From Mesorhizobium sp. B4-1-3 (lineage in GTDB: Bacteria; Pseudomonadota; Alphaproteobacteria; Rhizobiales; Rhizobiaceae): 64,000 nucleotides of DNA. The first letter of the stretch is position 1. Each line of letters begins with the position of its first letter. Under the pieces are notes generated by a model. That model was given only the letters and a program-made list of their open reading frames with translations, ran no database searches and was not told where the DNA came from. The translations under genes and the position numbers were made by a program. Below are positions 45,819 through 55,339 of the stretch, one piece after another. The DNA lies in NCBI RefSeq assembly GCF_006439355.1, contig NZ_VFTG01000016.1:1-64000 (forward strand). Direction: 5' to 3'.

Positions 45819-46757
45819 CTATTCTCGCGTGTACGGCACGCCCAGCCTCGCTGGAGCGCTGGCGCGCGAGCGTCGGATCATCAGCGCGACGATCGCCGCA
45901 ACATAGGGCATCATCAACATGAACTGGTAGGGAATGGCGATGCCGACACCCTGAATTTGCAGTTGCAGCGCGTCGAGAAAGGAGAACACCAGTGCTGCCA
46001 CCAAAATCGGGTAGGGCCGCCACAGGCCAGCGATGACGATGATGATGGCCAGCCACCCGCGGCCGTTGGTCATGTCCGGCACGAAACGCGCCGCCTGGCC
46101 GACGGAGAGAAATGCTCCAGCAAGGCCTGCCATCAGGCCGCCAAAGACCACCGCTGCATATTGCACCGGCGCCACCCTCACCCCCTTAACATCGAGGGCC
46201 TTGGGATTGTCGCCGGCGCAACGGACGATCAGCCCATAGCGGGTCCGGAACAGGAAGAGCCACACCGCGGGAACCATCAGAAAGGCAATGTAGGTCAGCA
46301 TTCGCTGGTCGAACAGGATGGGGCCAAGCACCGGGATATTGCTCAGCCCCGGCACCGGCACGTCGGCAAAGAAAGGAATGGTCGGTGTCTTGCCGTCGCC
46401 AGCGAAAGCGGAGCGCAACCAGTAGGTGGAAAGGCCGGCACCGAGCAGGTTGACGGCAAGACCGGTGACGATCTGCTCTATCTTGAGCGTGATTACCAGC
46501 ACTGCAAAGACGAGGGCCATCAGCGCACCGGTGAGGCCGGCTGCAAGGACGCCCAGCCACAGCGATCCGCTTTCATAGGCGGCAAGATAACTTGTGAAGG
46601 CTCCCATCAGCATCATGCCCTCGAGGCCCATATTGTAGACGCCGCTGCGCTCGGCGACCAGTTCGCCAAGTGAGGCGAGCAGGAGAGGGGTGCTGATGCG
46701 GATGGTGGCCGCGGCCACGCTCGTCAGAACTGCAGCCTGAAAGAGAGCGTCAAGCAC
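45819..46757 (-). CDS. Nucleoside-type ABC transporter permease 2 (BMP family)
   Basis: A 312-aa membrane protein with 8-9 hydrophobic segments. The early LASLGELVAERSGVYNMGLEGMMLMGA is the signature of the second permease in BmpA/Nup-type nucleoside importers, and RCAGDNPKALDVKGV marks the cytoplasmic loop. It overlaps the first permease by 8 bp at its start and is the last gene of the leftward transporter operon. Confidence 0.9.
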   Translation of the reverse strand: MLDALFQAAVLTSVAAATIRISTPLLLASLGELVAERSGVYNMGLEGMMLMGAFTSYLAAYESGSLWLGVLAAGLTGALMALVFAVLVITLKIEQIVTGLAVNLLGAGLSTYWLRSAFAGDGKTPTIPFFADVPVPGLSNIPVLGPILFDQRMLTYIAFLMVPAVWLFLFRTRYGLIVRCAGDNPKALDVKGVRVAPVQYAAVVFGGLMAGLAGAFLSVGQAARFVPDMTNGRGWLAIIIVIAGLWRPYPILVAALVFSFLDALQLQIQGVGIAIPYQFMLMMPYVAAIVALMIRRSRASAPARLGVPYTRE

Positions 46758-47832
46758 GAGCGACCCTCCGCAGACGGAAATTGCACGCCGCCCAGCCGGC
46801 GAGGAAGAACAGAAGCAGGATCGCCTGGATAGCGTAGATCAGCGCCGAGGGTACGCTCGTCTTGATCTGCATGAGCGTGGCGCCGTTTAGCAACGCCCCG
46901 AACAGAACCGAGGCGACGACGACGCCAACCGGATGCAGCTGGCCGAGGATGGCGACGATGATGCCGCTGTAGCCGTAGCCTGTTATGGCGCCGGCCTTCA
47001 GGCGGTAGTGCACGCCGTAGACTTCCGTGATTCCCGCGAGCCCTGCAAGCGCGCCGGAAACCAGGAGCACCACCAGGATCAGCCTCCGGGTGTTGGTGCC
47101 TTGCACCTCGAGCGCCCGGATGTTGGAGCCGGCTGCCTTGATCTCATAGCCCAGCGGAGTGCGCGTCAACAGCATTTGAACCAAGCCGGCCGTCACGATT
47201 GCCAGCAGGAAGCCGAAATGCAGCCGCGAGCCGGAAAACAGCAGCGGAAGCGCCGAGTCCGGATCGACCTTCGGCGTCTGTTCGAAGAAGCCGCCCGCCT
47301 CGCTCCATGGGCCACGCAGCAGCAGCAGCGAAAGCACATAGACGATGATGTAGTTGAGCATGACGGTCGAGATCACCTCGTCGACCGAGAAGCGGGTCTT
47401 CAGCACGCCCGCAAGGCCGGCATAAAGTGCGCCGCCGACAATGCCACCGGCTATGACCACGGGAATTTGGACGAAGGGCGGGAAACCGGTGAGATTGTGC
47501 TGCAGCCAATAGGCGAACATGGCGCCGGCAAAAACCTGGCCTTCGGCGCCAATGTTCCAGATGCGCGCGCGGAAGGCGACACAGGCGGCAAGGCCGGTAA
47601 AGATCAAAGGCGTGGCCTTGACCAGCGTCTCGCCGGCAGCGCGCAACGAGCCAAAGCTGCCTTGCAGGAGAGCCGCGAAGGCCGCCCTGGGACTGGCCCC
47701 CGCGGCGATGAAAAGCAGGCTGCACACCAAAGCCGCCGCTGCCGCCGCTACGGCAAGCGCAACGATGCGCGCGGCGGGCCTTGGGTCCAGCCGGCGCTCG
47801 AAGCGCCACTCCACGAGGTTGAAATCGGTCAT
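46750..47832 (-). CDS. Nucleoside-type ABC transporter permease 1 (BMP family)
   Basis: A 360-aa permease. Typical segments are LVKATPLIFTGLAACVAFRARIWNIGAEGQ in the first half and EIKAAGSNIRALEVQGTN in the coupling loop, with a GYSGIIVAILGQLHPVGVV span near the end. It pairs with the downstream permease and overlaps the ATPase gene by 4 bp. Confidence 0.9.
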   Translation of the reverse strand: MTDFNLVEWRFERRLDPRPAARIVALAVAAAAAALVCSLLFIAAGASPRAAFAALLQGSFGSLRAAGETLVKATPLIFTGLAACVAFRARIWNIGAEGQVFAGAMFAYWLQHNLTGFPPFVQIPVVIAGGIVGGALYAGLAGVLKTRFSVDEVISTVMLNYIIVYVLSLLLLRGPWSEAGGFFEQTPKVDPDSALPLLFSGSRLHFGFLLAIVTAGLVQMLLTRTPLGYEIKAAGSNIRALEVQGTNTRRLILVVLLVSGALAGLAGITEVYGVHYRLKAGAITGYGYSGIIVAILGQLHPVGVVVASVLFGALLNGATLMQIKTSVPSALIYAIQAILLLFFLAGWAACNFRLRRVARA

Positions 47833-49346
47833 GCCGCAGCCTCGCTCCGGTGGCCGGCCATCAGGCTGCCGATTTCGTCATAGGTGGCTTTTTTCGTGTC
47901 GAGCACCGCAAGGATACGGCCGCGAAACATCACGCCTATACGACGGCTGAGCGCGAAAAGATCATCCAGTTCCTCGCTCGCGAGCAGGATGGCGCAGCCT
48001 TCGTCGCGCTTGCGAAGGAGTTGCCGATGGACGAACTCGATGGCGCCGATGTCGAGCCCGCGCGTCGGCTGGTTGCACAGCAGAAGCCGGGTCGCCTTGG
48101 CGAACTCGCGGGCGAGGATGACCTTCTGCGCGTTTCCGCCAGACAATTTGCGAGAGGGTGCCGACGGGCCGGTTGCGGCAATCGAATAGGCGCTGATCGC
48201 CGTGCGGGCGTTCGCGTCGAGCGCCGCGGCATCGATGAATGGCCCCTTGCGCCAGCGGGCTTGCCATTGCTGGCCGAGGACGAGGTTCTCACCGATATCG
48301 AGATCGGCAACGAGCCCGTCGCGGAAGCGGTCGCTAGGCACGTAGCCAACGCCCTTGGCCGCGATCGTCGCGGGCGAGTACGCTTGCAGCGTTTCGCCGT
48401 CGAGCAAGATCTTACCGCCATCCGGGTGAGCCAGGCCGGCGAGGCACTCGAACAGCTCGTCCTGGCCATTGCCGGAAACGCCGGCAATGCCGACGATCTC
48501 TCCGGCTGCGATGTCGAGAGACGCGTTGTCCAGCACGGGCCTTCGATCGCGCAGCTGCGTGAGCCCGCGCACCGAAAGCACCGTCTCTCCGTGCGCTTTA
48601 GCATCTCCGGCGCGCGTCGGTGCCGCAACGGAACGGCCGACCATCATAGTGGTGAGTTGGTCGCGGCTAACTTGCGAGGTCACGACCGTTCCGACCAGCC
48701 TGCCCTTGCGCAGCACGCTGACCTGGTCGGATTGCATCACCTCCGCCATCTTGTGGCTGATCAGCACGATCGACAGATCTTCGCCGGTGAGCCGACGCAC
48801 GATCGCAAACAGGCGGCGCGATTCCTCAGGCGTCAGCACCGCCGTCGGTTCGTCAAGGATCAGCAATCTGGCGCCGGTGTAGAGCGCCTTGACGATCTCG
48901 ACCCATTGCTGCTCGCCCACGGAAAGGTCGCCGACGAACTGGTGTGGATTGAGCGAGATGCCATAGGTGGAGCAGATCGCCTCGATTCTGGAGAGAGCCT
49001 CGGCCCGGCCCAGCCGCCAGCCGGAGCCCGTGCCGACCGCCACATTTTCCACCACCGTGAAACCGGGAACGAGAACGAAGTGCTGGTGCACCATGCCGAT
49101 GCCGGCGCGGATGGCTTCGCCTGGTGAGCGTAGCTGGACGGTCTTGCCGTCCACCCGAATTTCGCCTGCGTCGGGTTGGTAGAGCCCGTAGAGGCAGGAC
49201 GACAGTGTCGACTTGCCGGCACCATTTTCTCCTAACAGGCAATGCAATTCGCCGGGCATGACATCGAGCGAGATGTCGTCATTGGCGACAAGCGCGGCGA
49301 AACGCTTCGTCAGGTGCCGGACCGAAAGGCGCGGTATCTTGCTCAT
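47829..49346 (-). CDS. Nucleoside-type ABC transporter ATPase (BMP family, two domains)
   Basis: A 505-aa protein with two ATPase domains. The first has Walker A GENGAGKS at 39-46 and LSVGEQQWVEI as signature. The second has the degenerate loop GIAGVSGNGQDEL near 290 and a signature LSGGNAQKVILAREF. This unequal arrangement is normal for YufO/RbsA-type importers. The gene follows the binding-protein gene by 31 bp in a four-gene operon (50391 to 45819). Confidence 0.92.
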   Translation of the reverse strand: MSKIPRLSVRHLTKRFAALVANDDISLDVMPGELHCLLGENGAGKSTLSSCLYGLYQPDAGEIRVDGKTVQLRSPGEAIRAGIGMVHQHFVLVPGFTVVENVAVGTGSGWRLGRAEALSRIEAICSTYGISLNPHQFVGDLSVGEQQWVEIVKALYTGARLLILDEPTAVLTPEESRRLFAIVRRLTGEDLSIVLISHKMAEVMQSDQVSVLRKGRLVGTVVTSQVSRDQLTTMMVGRSVAAPTRAGDAKAHGETVLSVRGLTQLRDRRPVLDNASLDIAAGEIVGIAGVSGNGQDELFECLAGLAHPDGGKILLDGETLQAYSPATIAAKGVGYVPSDRFRDGLVADLDIGENLVLGQQWQARWRKGPFIDAAALDANARTAISAYSIAATGPSAPSRKLSGGNAQKVILAREFAKATRLLLCNQPTRGLDIGAIEFVHRQLLRKRDEGCAILLASEELDDLFALSRRIGVMFRGRILAVLDTKKATYDEIGSLMAGHRSEAAA

Positions 49347-49377
49347 CTCGGATCGACCCGGCTTGACACTCCTCCTG

Positions 49378-50391
49378 TCAGTCCGATTTGGGTTCGTTCA
49401 GATTGAGCTCGATTTTCTTCCCGCCGCCCTGGATGGCCTTGGCCGTTTCAGCTGCCAGCGCCTTGACGTCTTCTGGCATCTTGGCCTCCCAGGCGGGATT
49501 GAGGACGAGGTCGCCCGAACCCTGCTGCCAGGTGAACCACCTTGGTTCCTTCGGGGCGTCGAATTTGGCGTTCGCGCTCTTTGCCTTCCACCATTCGTCG
49601 ATGATCCAGTTGATGTGCGGATCCCATTTGACGATGGTGGAGGCGACGATCGACTTCGGTGCTACTTTCGACATGTCGACATAATTGCCGAAGCAGCCTA
49701 TGCCGCGCTCCTCGCAAACCTCGAAGGCGCCCGACATCTGGTAGACCATGTCCGCGCCGGCGGCGATCTGCGCCGACGTCGCCTCGTTCGATTTGGCTGG
49801 ATCGAACCAGGACTGGATGAAGGTGATCTTCTGCTTCACCTTGGGGTTCGCATCCTTGGCGCCGGCGAAGAAGGCGTTGATCTGATCGTTGGTGTCTTCG
49901 GCCGGGAATGTGGAGATGGCGCCGACGACGTTCGACTTCGTGAGTTTGCCGGCCAATTGCCCCATGACGTAAGCCGGCTCGTGTGCGTGGACGAATATCC
50001 AATAGGCATTGCCGCCGAGGCCGCGATTGCCCGAACCGCTCATGACGAACATCGTGTTGGGGAATTCGTCCTTCAGCTTCTCGATCGCGTCGACATAGGC
50101 AGTGTCGCCGAACAGGATGTCGTAGTCGCCGGTCTCCGCATATGTGCGAAAAACCTGCTCGGCATTATCGGAAACGTTCTCTGTGTAGTTGACCTCGATG
50201 TCGAGACCGTGCGGCTTGGCGGCGATGATGCGGTCCATGGAACTCACGAAGGAAGATTCCCACGGCGCTTCCTTGCCCGCCGACAGAATGCCGGCGATCC
50301 TGAGCTTGGTCGGCTCTTCGGCCTGTGCGCTGCCGCCCGCCAGCCACGTCGCGGCCACGAGCGAAACAGCCACGACAAGGTTCTTCAGCAT
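49378..50391 (-). CDS. BMP-family substrate-binding protein
   Basis: A 337-aa periplasmic protein with signal peptide MLKNLVVAVSLVAATWLAGG and cleavage near GSAQAEEP. The start follows GGGAGGGAACC. Family segments are DILFGDTAYVDAIEKLKDEF, ENVSDNAEQVFRTYA and a late SIVASTIVKWDPHINWIIDEWW. BMP proteins bind purine nucleosides or related bases. Co-location with two adenine deaminases makes adenine or a purine nucleoside the favoured ligand. Confidence 0.9.
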   Translation of the reverse strand: MLKNLVVAVSLVAATWLAGGSAQAEEPTKLRIAGILSAGKEAPWESSFVSSMDRIIAAKPHGLDIEVNYTENVSDNAEQVFRTYAETGDYDILFGDTAYVDAIEKLKDEFPNTMFVMSGSGNRGLGGNAYWIFVHAHEPAYVMGQLAGKLTKSNVVGAISTFPAEDTNDQINAFFAGAKDANPKVKQKITFIQSWFDPAKSNEATSAQIAAGADMVYQMSGAFEVCEERGIGCFGNYVDMSKVAPKSIVASTIVKWDPHINWIIDEWWKAKSANAKFDAPKEPRWFTWQQGSGDLVLNPAWEAKMPEDVKALAAETAKAIQGGGKKIELNLNEPKSD

Positions 50392-50419
50392 GGTTCCCTC
50401 CCTTTTCTAGCGTTCCCGG

Positions 50420-52195
50420 TTATGAAGCTTGGCTCAACGGATCTACCACCGTCAGGTTTATGCAGTCGATCAGGCCGAGATCGGTTATCGCAAAGTCGGG
50501 AATCGCCGTGATCTGCAGCACGAACATGTACATGAAAGGCCATGGTAGCCCACAGCCGAGCGCGCGCGCGGCCTCATCGAGTTCCTGCTCTTTCTTGGCC
50601 ATCTCCGCCGGGTCGATGTCCGAGACGATGCCGCCGATCGGCAGCGGCAGGAACGACACGATCCGGCCGCCGTCCGCCACCGCCTGGCCGCCATTGTTCT
50701 TGATGATGTGGTCGATCGCCAACGACATGTCGTCTGGATTGGTGCCCACGCAAACGATGTTGTTGTCATCGGGCGCCGTCGAAGTGGCGAGCGCGCCCGA
50801 GCGCAGTCCGAAGCCGGAGGCGAAGGCGACCGGCCGGTTGGACGTGCGGCCGTAACGCTCGACGACGGTGAGATACTGCACGTCCTGTGACGGATCGGCC
50901 TCTATATAGCCGTCGCGAACCGGCAACAGGACATCGCGCCGCGTGCGCACGAAAATCTTGTCGGGCGTGACAGCGATCGTCAGCACGGCGGCCTTGTCGC
51001 CTGCTGCGGGCGCGCGCACCAAAAGGTCTTCCCGCGAAACGGGCGCCACCTTGAATGTGTCGGTGACAAGCGCGCTGCGGGCAGGTGGCGCAAGATCGTC
51101 AACGAGCTTGCCGTCGCGGGCGGCGAGCTTTCCCTTCGAAATCACCGCCGAGACCCGGAAATCCGCGATATCCTTGATCAGCAGGATATCGGCGGCGAGC
51201 CCTGGCGAGATCGAGCCGACCTTCTGACCGATGCGCAGCGCCTCGGCGCCGTTGATGGTCGCCATCTGGATCGCGGTCAGCGGCGGAACTCCCATTGCGA
51301 CCGCCATCCGGATCATGTTGTCGAGATGGCCGCGGGCCAGGATATCGGAGGCGACCACATCATCGGTGCAGAAGCTGATCCGGCTCGTCGCGGCTATTCC
51401 CATCTCCGTGACGATGCGCAGGTTCTCTTCGAGAAAATGCGAAATGGAGGATTCGCGAATGACGACATGCATTCCCTTACGCAGCTTCTCCAGCATCTCG
51501 TCCGCCGTGTAGCTCTCGTGGTCGGCGCGCACGCCGGCCTGCAGGTAGCTGTTCAACCGATTGCCGCGGCACATCGGCGAGCAGCCGAGGATCGGCAGAC
51601 GGCTCTTTTCGGCGATCTCGATCGCCTGCAGGACATGCTCGTCCATCGTGTCGACGAATTCGCGCACCGTCTCCCATATGCCGACGCATTCCGGCCATGA
51701 ATGGGTAGCGCGGTGATCGTCCGGTCCGAAATAGTAGCCGACATTGGAGCGCGGCAGCGTATAGGGCGTCTTGCATGGCGCGCCCCAGAAGATCTTGAGA
51801 GGGGTTCCCTTGGCTTCGTCGAGGAATTCGCGGGCGCCTTCCAGGCCGGACACCACGAGGATCTGGTCCAACCCTGACACGATCGAAGTGGTGCCGAGCG
51901 GCACGACCGCCTTGGCGAAGCTGGTGACCGACATCTTGGAGCATTCAACGTGGAGGTGGCCGTCGATCAAGCCAGGACAGAGGAAATGGCCGGTAGCATC
52001 GATCATCTTGGTCTCGGGGCCGCGATATTCCGAGACGTCTCCGACAGCGACGATGCGGTCCTTGTAGATGGCGACGTCGGCCGGATAGATCTCACCCGAA
52101 GCGACATTGACCAGCTTGCCGCCACTGACGATGAGCGTCGATTTATGCTCGGCGCGGCCGGCGCGGATAAATTCGCGTATGTCGGACAAGTTCAT
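50420..52195 (-). CDS. ade: Adenine deaminase
   Basis: A 591-aa amidohydrolase. Metal-ligand motif DGHLHVECSKM in the N-terminal part, then VPLGTTSIVSGLDQI, and the late FCTDDVVASDILARGHLDNMIRMA. Adenine deaminase (AdeC/Ade) turns adenine into hypoxanthine plus ammonia using Mn/Fe. ATG 52195 is chosen because the family begins MNLSDIREFI; GGAG abuts it directly, which is unusually close. An in-frame extension to 52252 is possible. The gene lies 28 bp before the BMP transporter on the same strand. Confidence 0.88.
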   Translation of the reverse strand: MNLSDIREFIRAGRAEHKSTLIVSGGKLVNVASGEIYPADVAIYKDRIVAVGDVSEYRGPETKMIDATGHFLCPGLIDGHLHVECSKMSVTSFAKAVVPLGTTSIVSGLDQILVVSGLEGAREFLDEAKGTPLKIFWGAPCKTPYTLPRSNVGYYFGPDDHRATHSWPECVGIWETVREFVDTMDEHVLQAIEIAEKSRLPILGCSPMCRGNRLNSYLQAGVRADHESYTADEMLEKLRKGMHVVIRESSISHFLEENLRIVTEMGIAATSRISFCTDDVVASDILARGHLDNMIRMAVAMGVPPLTAIQMATINGAEALRIGQKVGSISPGLAADILLIKDIADFRVSAVISKGKLAARDGKLVDDLAPPARSALVTDTFKVAPVSREDLLVRAPAAGDKAAVLTIAVTPDKIFVRTRRDVLLPVRDGYIEADPSQDVQYLTVVERYGRTSNRPVAFASGFGLRSGALATSTAPDDNNIVCVGTNPDDMSLAIDHIIKNNGGQAVADGGRIVSFLPLPIGGIVSDIDPAEMAKKEQELDEAARALGCGLPWPFMYMFVLQITAIPDFAITDLGLIDCINLTVVDPLSQAS

Positions 52196-52346
52196 CTCCG
52201 CTCGTGTCGTCCCGCACGGCTTGGGACCAGGCTTGTCAGAGCAAAATCCCACCTTGCGCGCTCCGATCCTGTCGTATTAGGCTCGTCCATGCAAACGGCA
52301 GTTTCCGGCCAATTTTGAACGTTCCGTTCAAATTCTTGGACGATCG

Positions 52347-53321
52347 ATGGATTTTGAAGCGATCGACTATTTTATCAAAGTGGCGGAGGCGCAGTCGCTT
52401 TCGCATGCCGCGAAACTATATGGGCTGCCCAAGTCGAGCCTCAGCCATAAAGTGCGCGCATTGGAAGATTCGCTTGGTGTCGCGCTCTTTGTGCGCGACG
52501 GCCGGGAACTGCATTTGAGCGATGCGGGAGCCGAGTTCCTCGACCATGCGCAACGCATCAAGGAAAGCTGCGAAGGAGCCAAGGCGGCGATCTCAGAGGC
52601 GGGTCACGATATCGCCGGCACCCTGACGATCGGCTCGACCGGCGAGTTCGGCACTTCCTTCACCTCCGAACTGCTGTTCGCCTTTCGCCAGCAGTATCCG
52701 CAGGTGCATGTCGATGTCATCTTCCTTTCGCTCGGCTATTTCCTGGCGCCGGAGAAGCACCAGCCCTTTGACGGCATATTCCATTGGGGCGAGCCGGCGA
52801 ATTCGGACTATATCGCGCGCAAGCTCGGAGAAGCCTCGTTCTGCCTTTACGCCAGCCCGCGCTACCTCGAGCAATTCGGCGAACCATCCGACCCCGCGGA
52901 CCTGGCGGGCCACCGGGCCGTCGCCTTCCGCCGGCCGAGCGGCGTGCAATCCTGGCACATCGAGCGCGGCGGCGAAACGGTCGACTTCACGCCCACCGCG
53001 CAGTGCATGGCGAACGATTATTGGATGCTGAAATATTTCGCCGTGGCCGGCGAGGGCATCGTCTATCTGCCAGCCTTCTTCACCGAGATCGAGTGCATGA
53101 ACGGCGATCTGGTGCCGGTACTGCCGGAATGGCGTTCGCCACTGGTTTCGATCAACCTTCTCTACATGCGACGCCGTTACGTGTCGCGCAAGTTCGCCGC
53201 CTTCCTCGATTTTTGCCTGGATTATTACCGCCAGCGCGCCGCTTACAGTTCGCCGAGATATTGCGTCGAGGTCGTGCGCCCCTTTGCAGGCGCGCGCTCC
53301 GGAGGAGAAAACAACAGATGA
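52347..53321 (+). CDS. LysR-type transcriptional regulator
   Basis: A 324-aa regulator with N-terminal HTH MDFEAIDYFIKVAEAQSLSH, then LYGLPKSSLSHKVRALEDSLGV, and the effector domain. The start has only a weak ribosome site. It is divergent from one adenine deaminase operon and overlaps the start of the second adenine deaminase (ATGA at 53318-53321). Both deaminases are therefore plausible targets, with a purine as inducer. Confidence 0.9.
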   Translation: MDFEAIDYFIKVAEAQSLSHAAKLYGLPKSSLSHKVRALEDSLGVALFVRDGRELHLSDAGAEFLDHAQRIKESCEGAKAAISEAGHDIAGTLTIGSTGEFGTSFTSELLFAFRQQYPQVHVDVIFLSLGYFLAPEKHQPFDGIFHWGEPANSDYIARKLGEASFCLYASPRYLEQFGEPSDPADLAGHRAVAFRRPSGVQSWHIERGGETVDFTPTAQCMANDYWMLKYFAVAGEGIVYLPAFFTEIECMNGDLVPVLPEWRSPLVSINLLYMRRRYVSRKFAAFLDFCLDYYRQRAAYSSPRYCVEVVRPFAGARSGGENNR

Positions 53322-55126
53322 TCAAAAGCTGGTTCGAATGCGCGCCGCGGCTGGTGGATGTCGCCATGGGGCGCACGCCGGCCGACACGGTGATCCGCAA
53401 CGTGCGCTGGGTAAATGTCCATTCGGGCGAAATCATCCCCCGAACGGATATTGCGATTGCCTCCGGCCGCTTCGCCTTCGTCGGCCCGAATGCAGACCAT
53501 GCGGTCGGTCCTGCGACGCAGGTTATCGACGGCGAGGGCCGCTACGCGCTGCCTGGCCTTTGCGACGCGCATATGCATGTCGAGAGCGGCATGGTGACCG
53601 TTACCGAGTTCGCGCGCGCGGTCATCCCGCACGGCACCACCTCGATGTTCATCGACCCGCACGAGATCGCCAACGTCCTCGGCATAGCGGGCGTCAAGCT
53701 GATGCACGACGAGGCGGCCGGACTGCCGATCAATGTGTTCGTGCAGATGCCGAGTTGCGTGCCGAGCGCGCCGGGCCTCGAGAACGCCGGTGCCAGCCTC
53801 GGTCCTGCCGATGTGCGCGAGGCAATGGCGTGGCCCAACATCGTCGGCCTTGGCGAGATGATGAACTTTCCGGGGGTGGTCGCCGGAGATGGCGACATGC
53901 TGGCCGAGATCGGCGCCACGCAGGCAGCAGGCAAGACAGTGGGTGGACACTATGCCTCGAAGGATCTCGGCCTGCCCTTCCATGCCTATGTCGCTGCCGG
54001 TCCGTCGGACGACCACGAAGGCACCAACCTGGCCGACTGCATTGCACGGGTGCGTCAGGGCATGCGCGCCATGTTGCGACTCGGCTCCGCCTGGTACGAC
54101 GTCGCGGCGCAGATCAAGGCGGTGACCGAACTCGGCCTCGAGGCGCGCAATTTCGTGCTGTGCACCGACGACAGCCATTCCGGCACATTGGTCAATGAAG
54201 GCCATATGAACCGTGTCGTGCGCCATGCCATCGCACAGGGACTGAAGCCGGTCACCGCGATTCAGATGGCGACCCTGAACACGGCCCAGCATTTCGGCAT
54301 GGAGCGGGAACTAGGCTCGATAACGCCAGGGCGGCGCGCCGACCTCGTCTTGACCTCGGATCTCACGGAACTCCCTGTCGAAACCGTCATCGCGCGCGGC
54401 CGGGTGATGTCGAGTGACGGAAAGCTCGTCGCAGACATCACGCCCTATGACTATCCGGCATCGGCCAAGTACACGGTTCGTCTGGGCAGGACGCTTTCGG
54501 CGGCCGACTTCGACATCGTGGCGCCGGAGGGCGCGATCCAGGTCACGGCGCGGGTCATCGGTGTGATCGAGAACCAGGCGCCGACCCGTGCCCTGGAGGC
54601 TTCGCTCGGCGTTTCGAATGGAATCGTCCAGATGGACCGGGCCGGCGACGTGTGCCAGATCGCGCTGGTGGAACGGCATCGCGGCACGGGCAAGGTCGTC
54701 AACGCCTTCGTTTCCGGCTTCGGCTACGACAGACCTTGCGCCATCGCCAGCACCGTCGCCCATGACAGTCATCACATGATCGTGGTGGGCACCGACAAGG
54801 GCGATATGGCGCTGGCGGCGAACCGGCTTGGCGAGATCGGCGGAGGCGTCGTGGTGTTCAGCGAAGGGCGCGAACTTGCGCTGGTCAGGTTGCCGAGCGC
54901 TGGACTGATGTCCGACCAGCGCGCCGAAATCGTGGCTGAAAAAGCCAACGGCCTGGTCGCGGCGATGCTGGCCTGTGGGTGCACCCTCAACAACGCCTAT
55001 ATGCAGCATTCCCTGCTGGCGCTGGTCGTCATCCCGGAATTGCGCATTTCCGATGTCGGGCTGATCGATGTGGTGAAATTCCAGCCGACTGAAGCGCTGG
55101 TCGCTAAGACCGTGGATCTTCGGTAA
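53318..55126 (+). CDS. Second adenine deaminase
   Basis: A 602-aa amidohydrolase. ATG 53318 follows GGAGGAGAAAACAACAG and overlaps the LysR stop, so the two are translationally coupled. Metal motif CDAHMHVESGMV, then RAVIPHGTTSMFIDPHEIAN, a central GLGEMMNFPGVV and CTDDSHSGTLVNEGHM. These are the canonical Ade motifs (HEIANVLG and DSHH among them). It differs clearly from the first deaminase, so it is not a recent duplicate. It may act on a different purine or under other conditions. Confidence 0.9.
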   Translation: MIKSWFECAPRLVDVAMGRTPADTVIRNVRWVNVHSGEIIPRTDIAIASGRFAFVGPNADHAVGPATQVIDGEGRYALPGLCDAHMHVESGMVTVTEFARAVIPHGTTSMFIDPHEIANVLGIAGVKLMHDEAAGLPINVFVQMPSCVPSAPGLENAGASLGPADVREAMAWPNIVGLGEMMNFPGVVAGDGDMLAEIGATQAAGKTVGGHYASKDLGLPFHAYVAAGPSDDHEGTNLADCIARVRQGMRAMLRLGSAWYDVAAQIKAVTELGLEARNFVLCTDDSHSGTLVNEGHMNRVVRHAIAQGLKPVTAIQMATLNTAQHFGMERELGSITPGRRADLVLTSDLTELPVETVIARGRVMSSDGKLVADITPYDYPASAKYTVRLGRTLSAADFDIVAPEGAIQVTARVIGVIENQAPTRALEASLGVSNGIVQMDRAGDVCQIALVERHRGTGKVVNAFVSGFGYDRPCAIASTVAHDSHHMIVVGTDKGDMALAANRLGEIGGGVVVFSEGRELALVRLPSAGLMSDQRAEIVAEKANGLVAAMLACGCTLNNAYMQHSLLALVVIPELRISDVGLIDVVKFQPTEALVAKTVDLR

Positions 55127-55339
55127 TCCGATTGACAACGTGGTGACGCTCGAAACCGTAGCCATCGTTGTGAGCTTTCGATCGGCTGCAGCATCACGCG
55201 GATGGGGAACGTCCAGGTCGTAACCGAGAGCGGCATGATATGGCCCGCTTCCCGGCATGGTCATTGGCATCGGGGTGTTCGCAAGTTCGGCTCCCTGCGC
55301 AAACAAGCCTGCCTCTCCCGCCCGGACTAAGCCTGCCGC

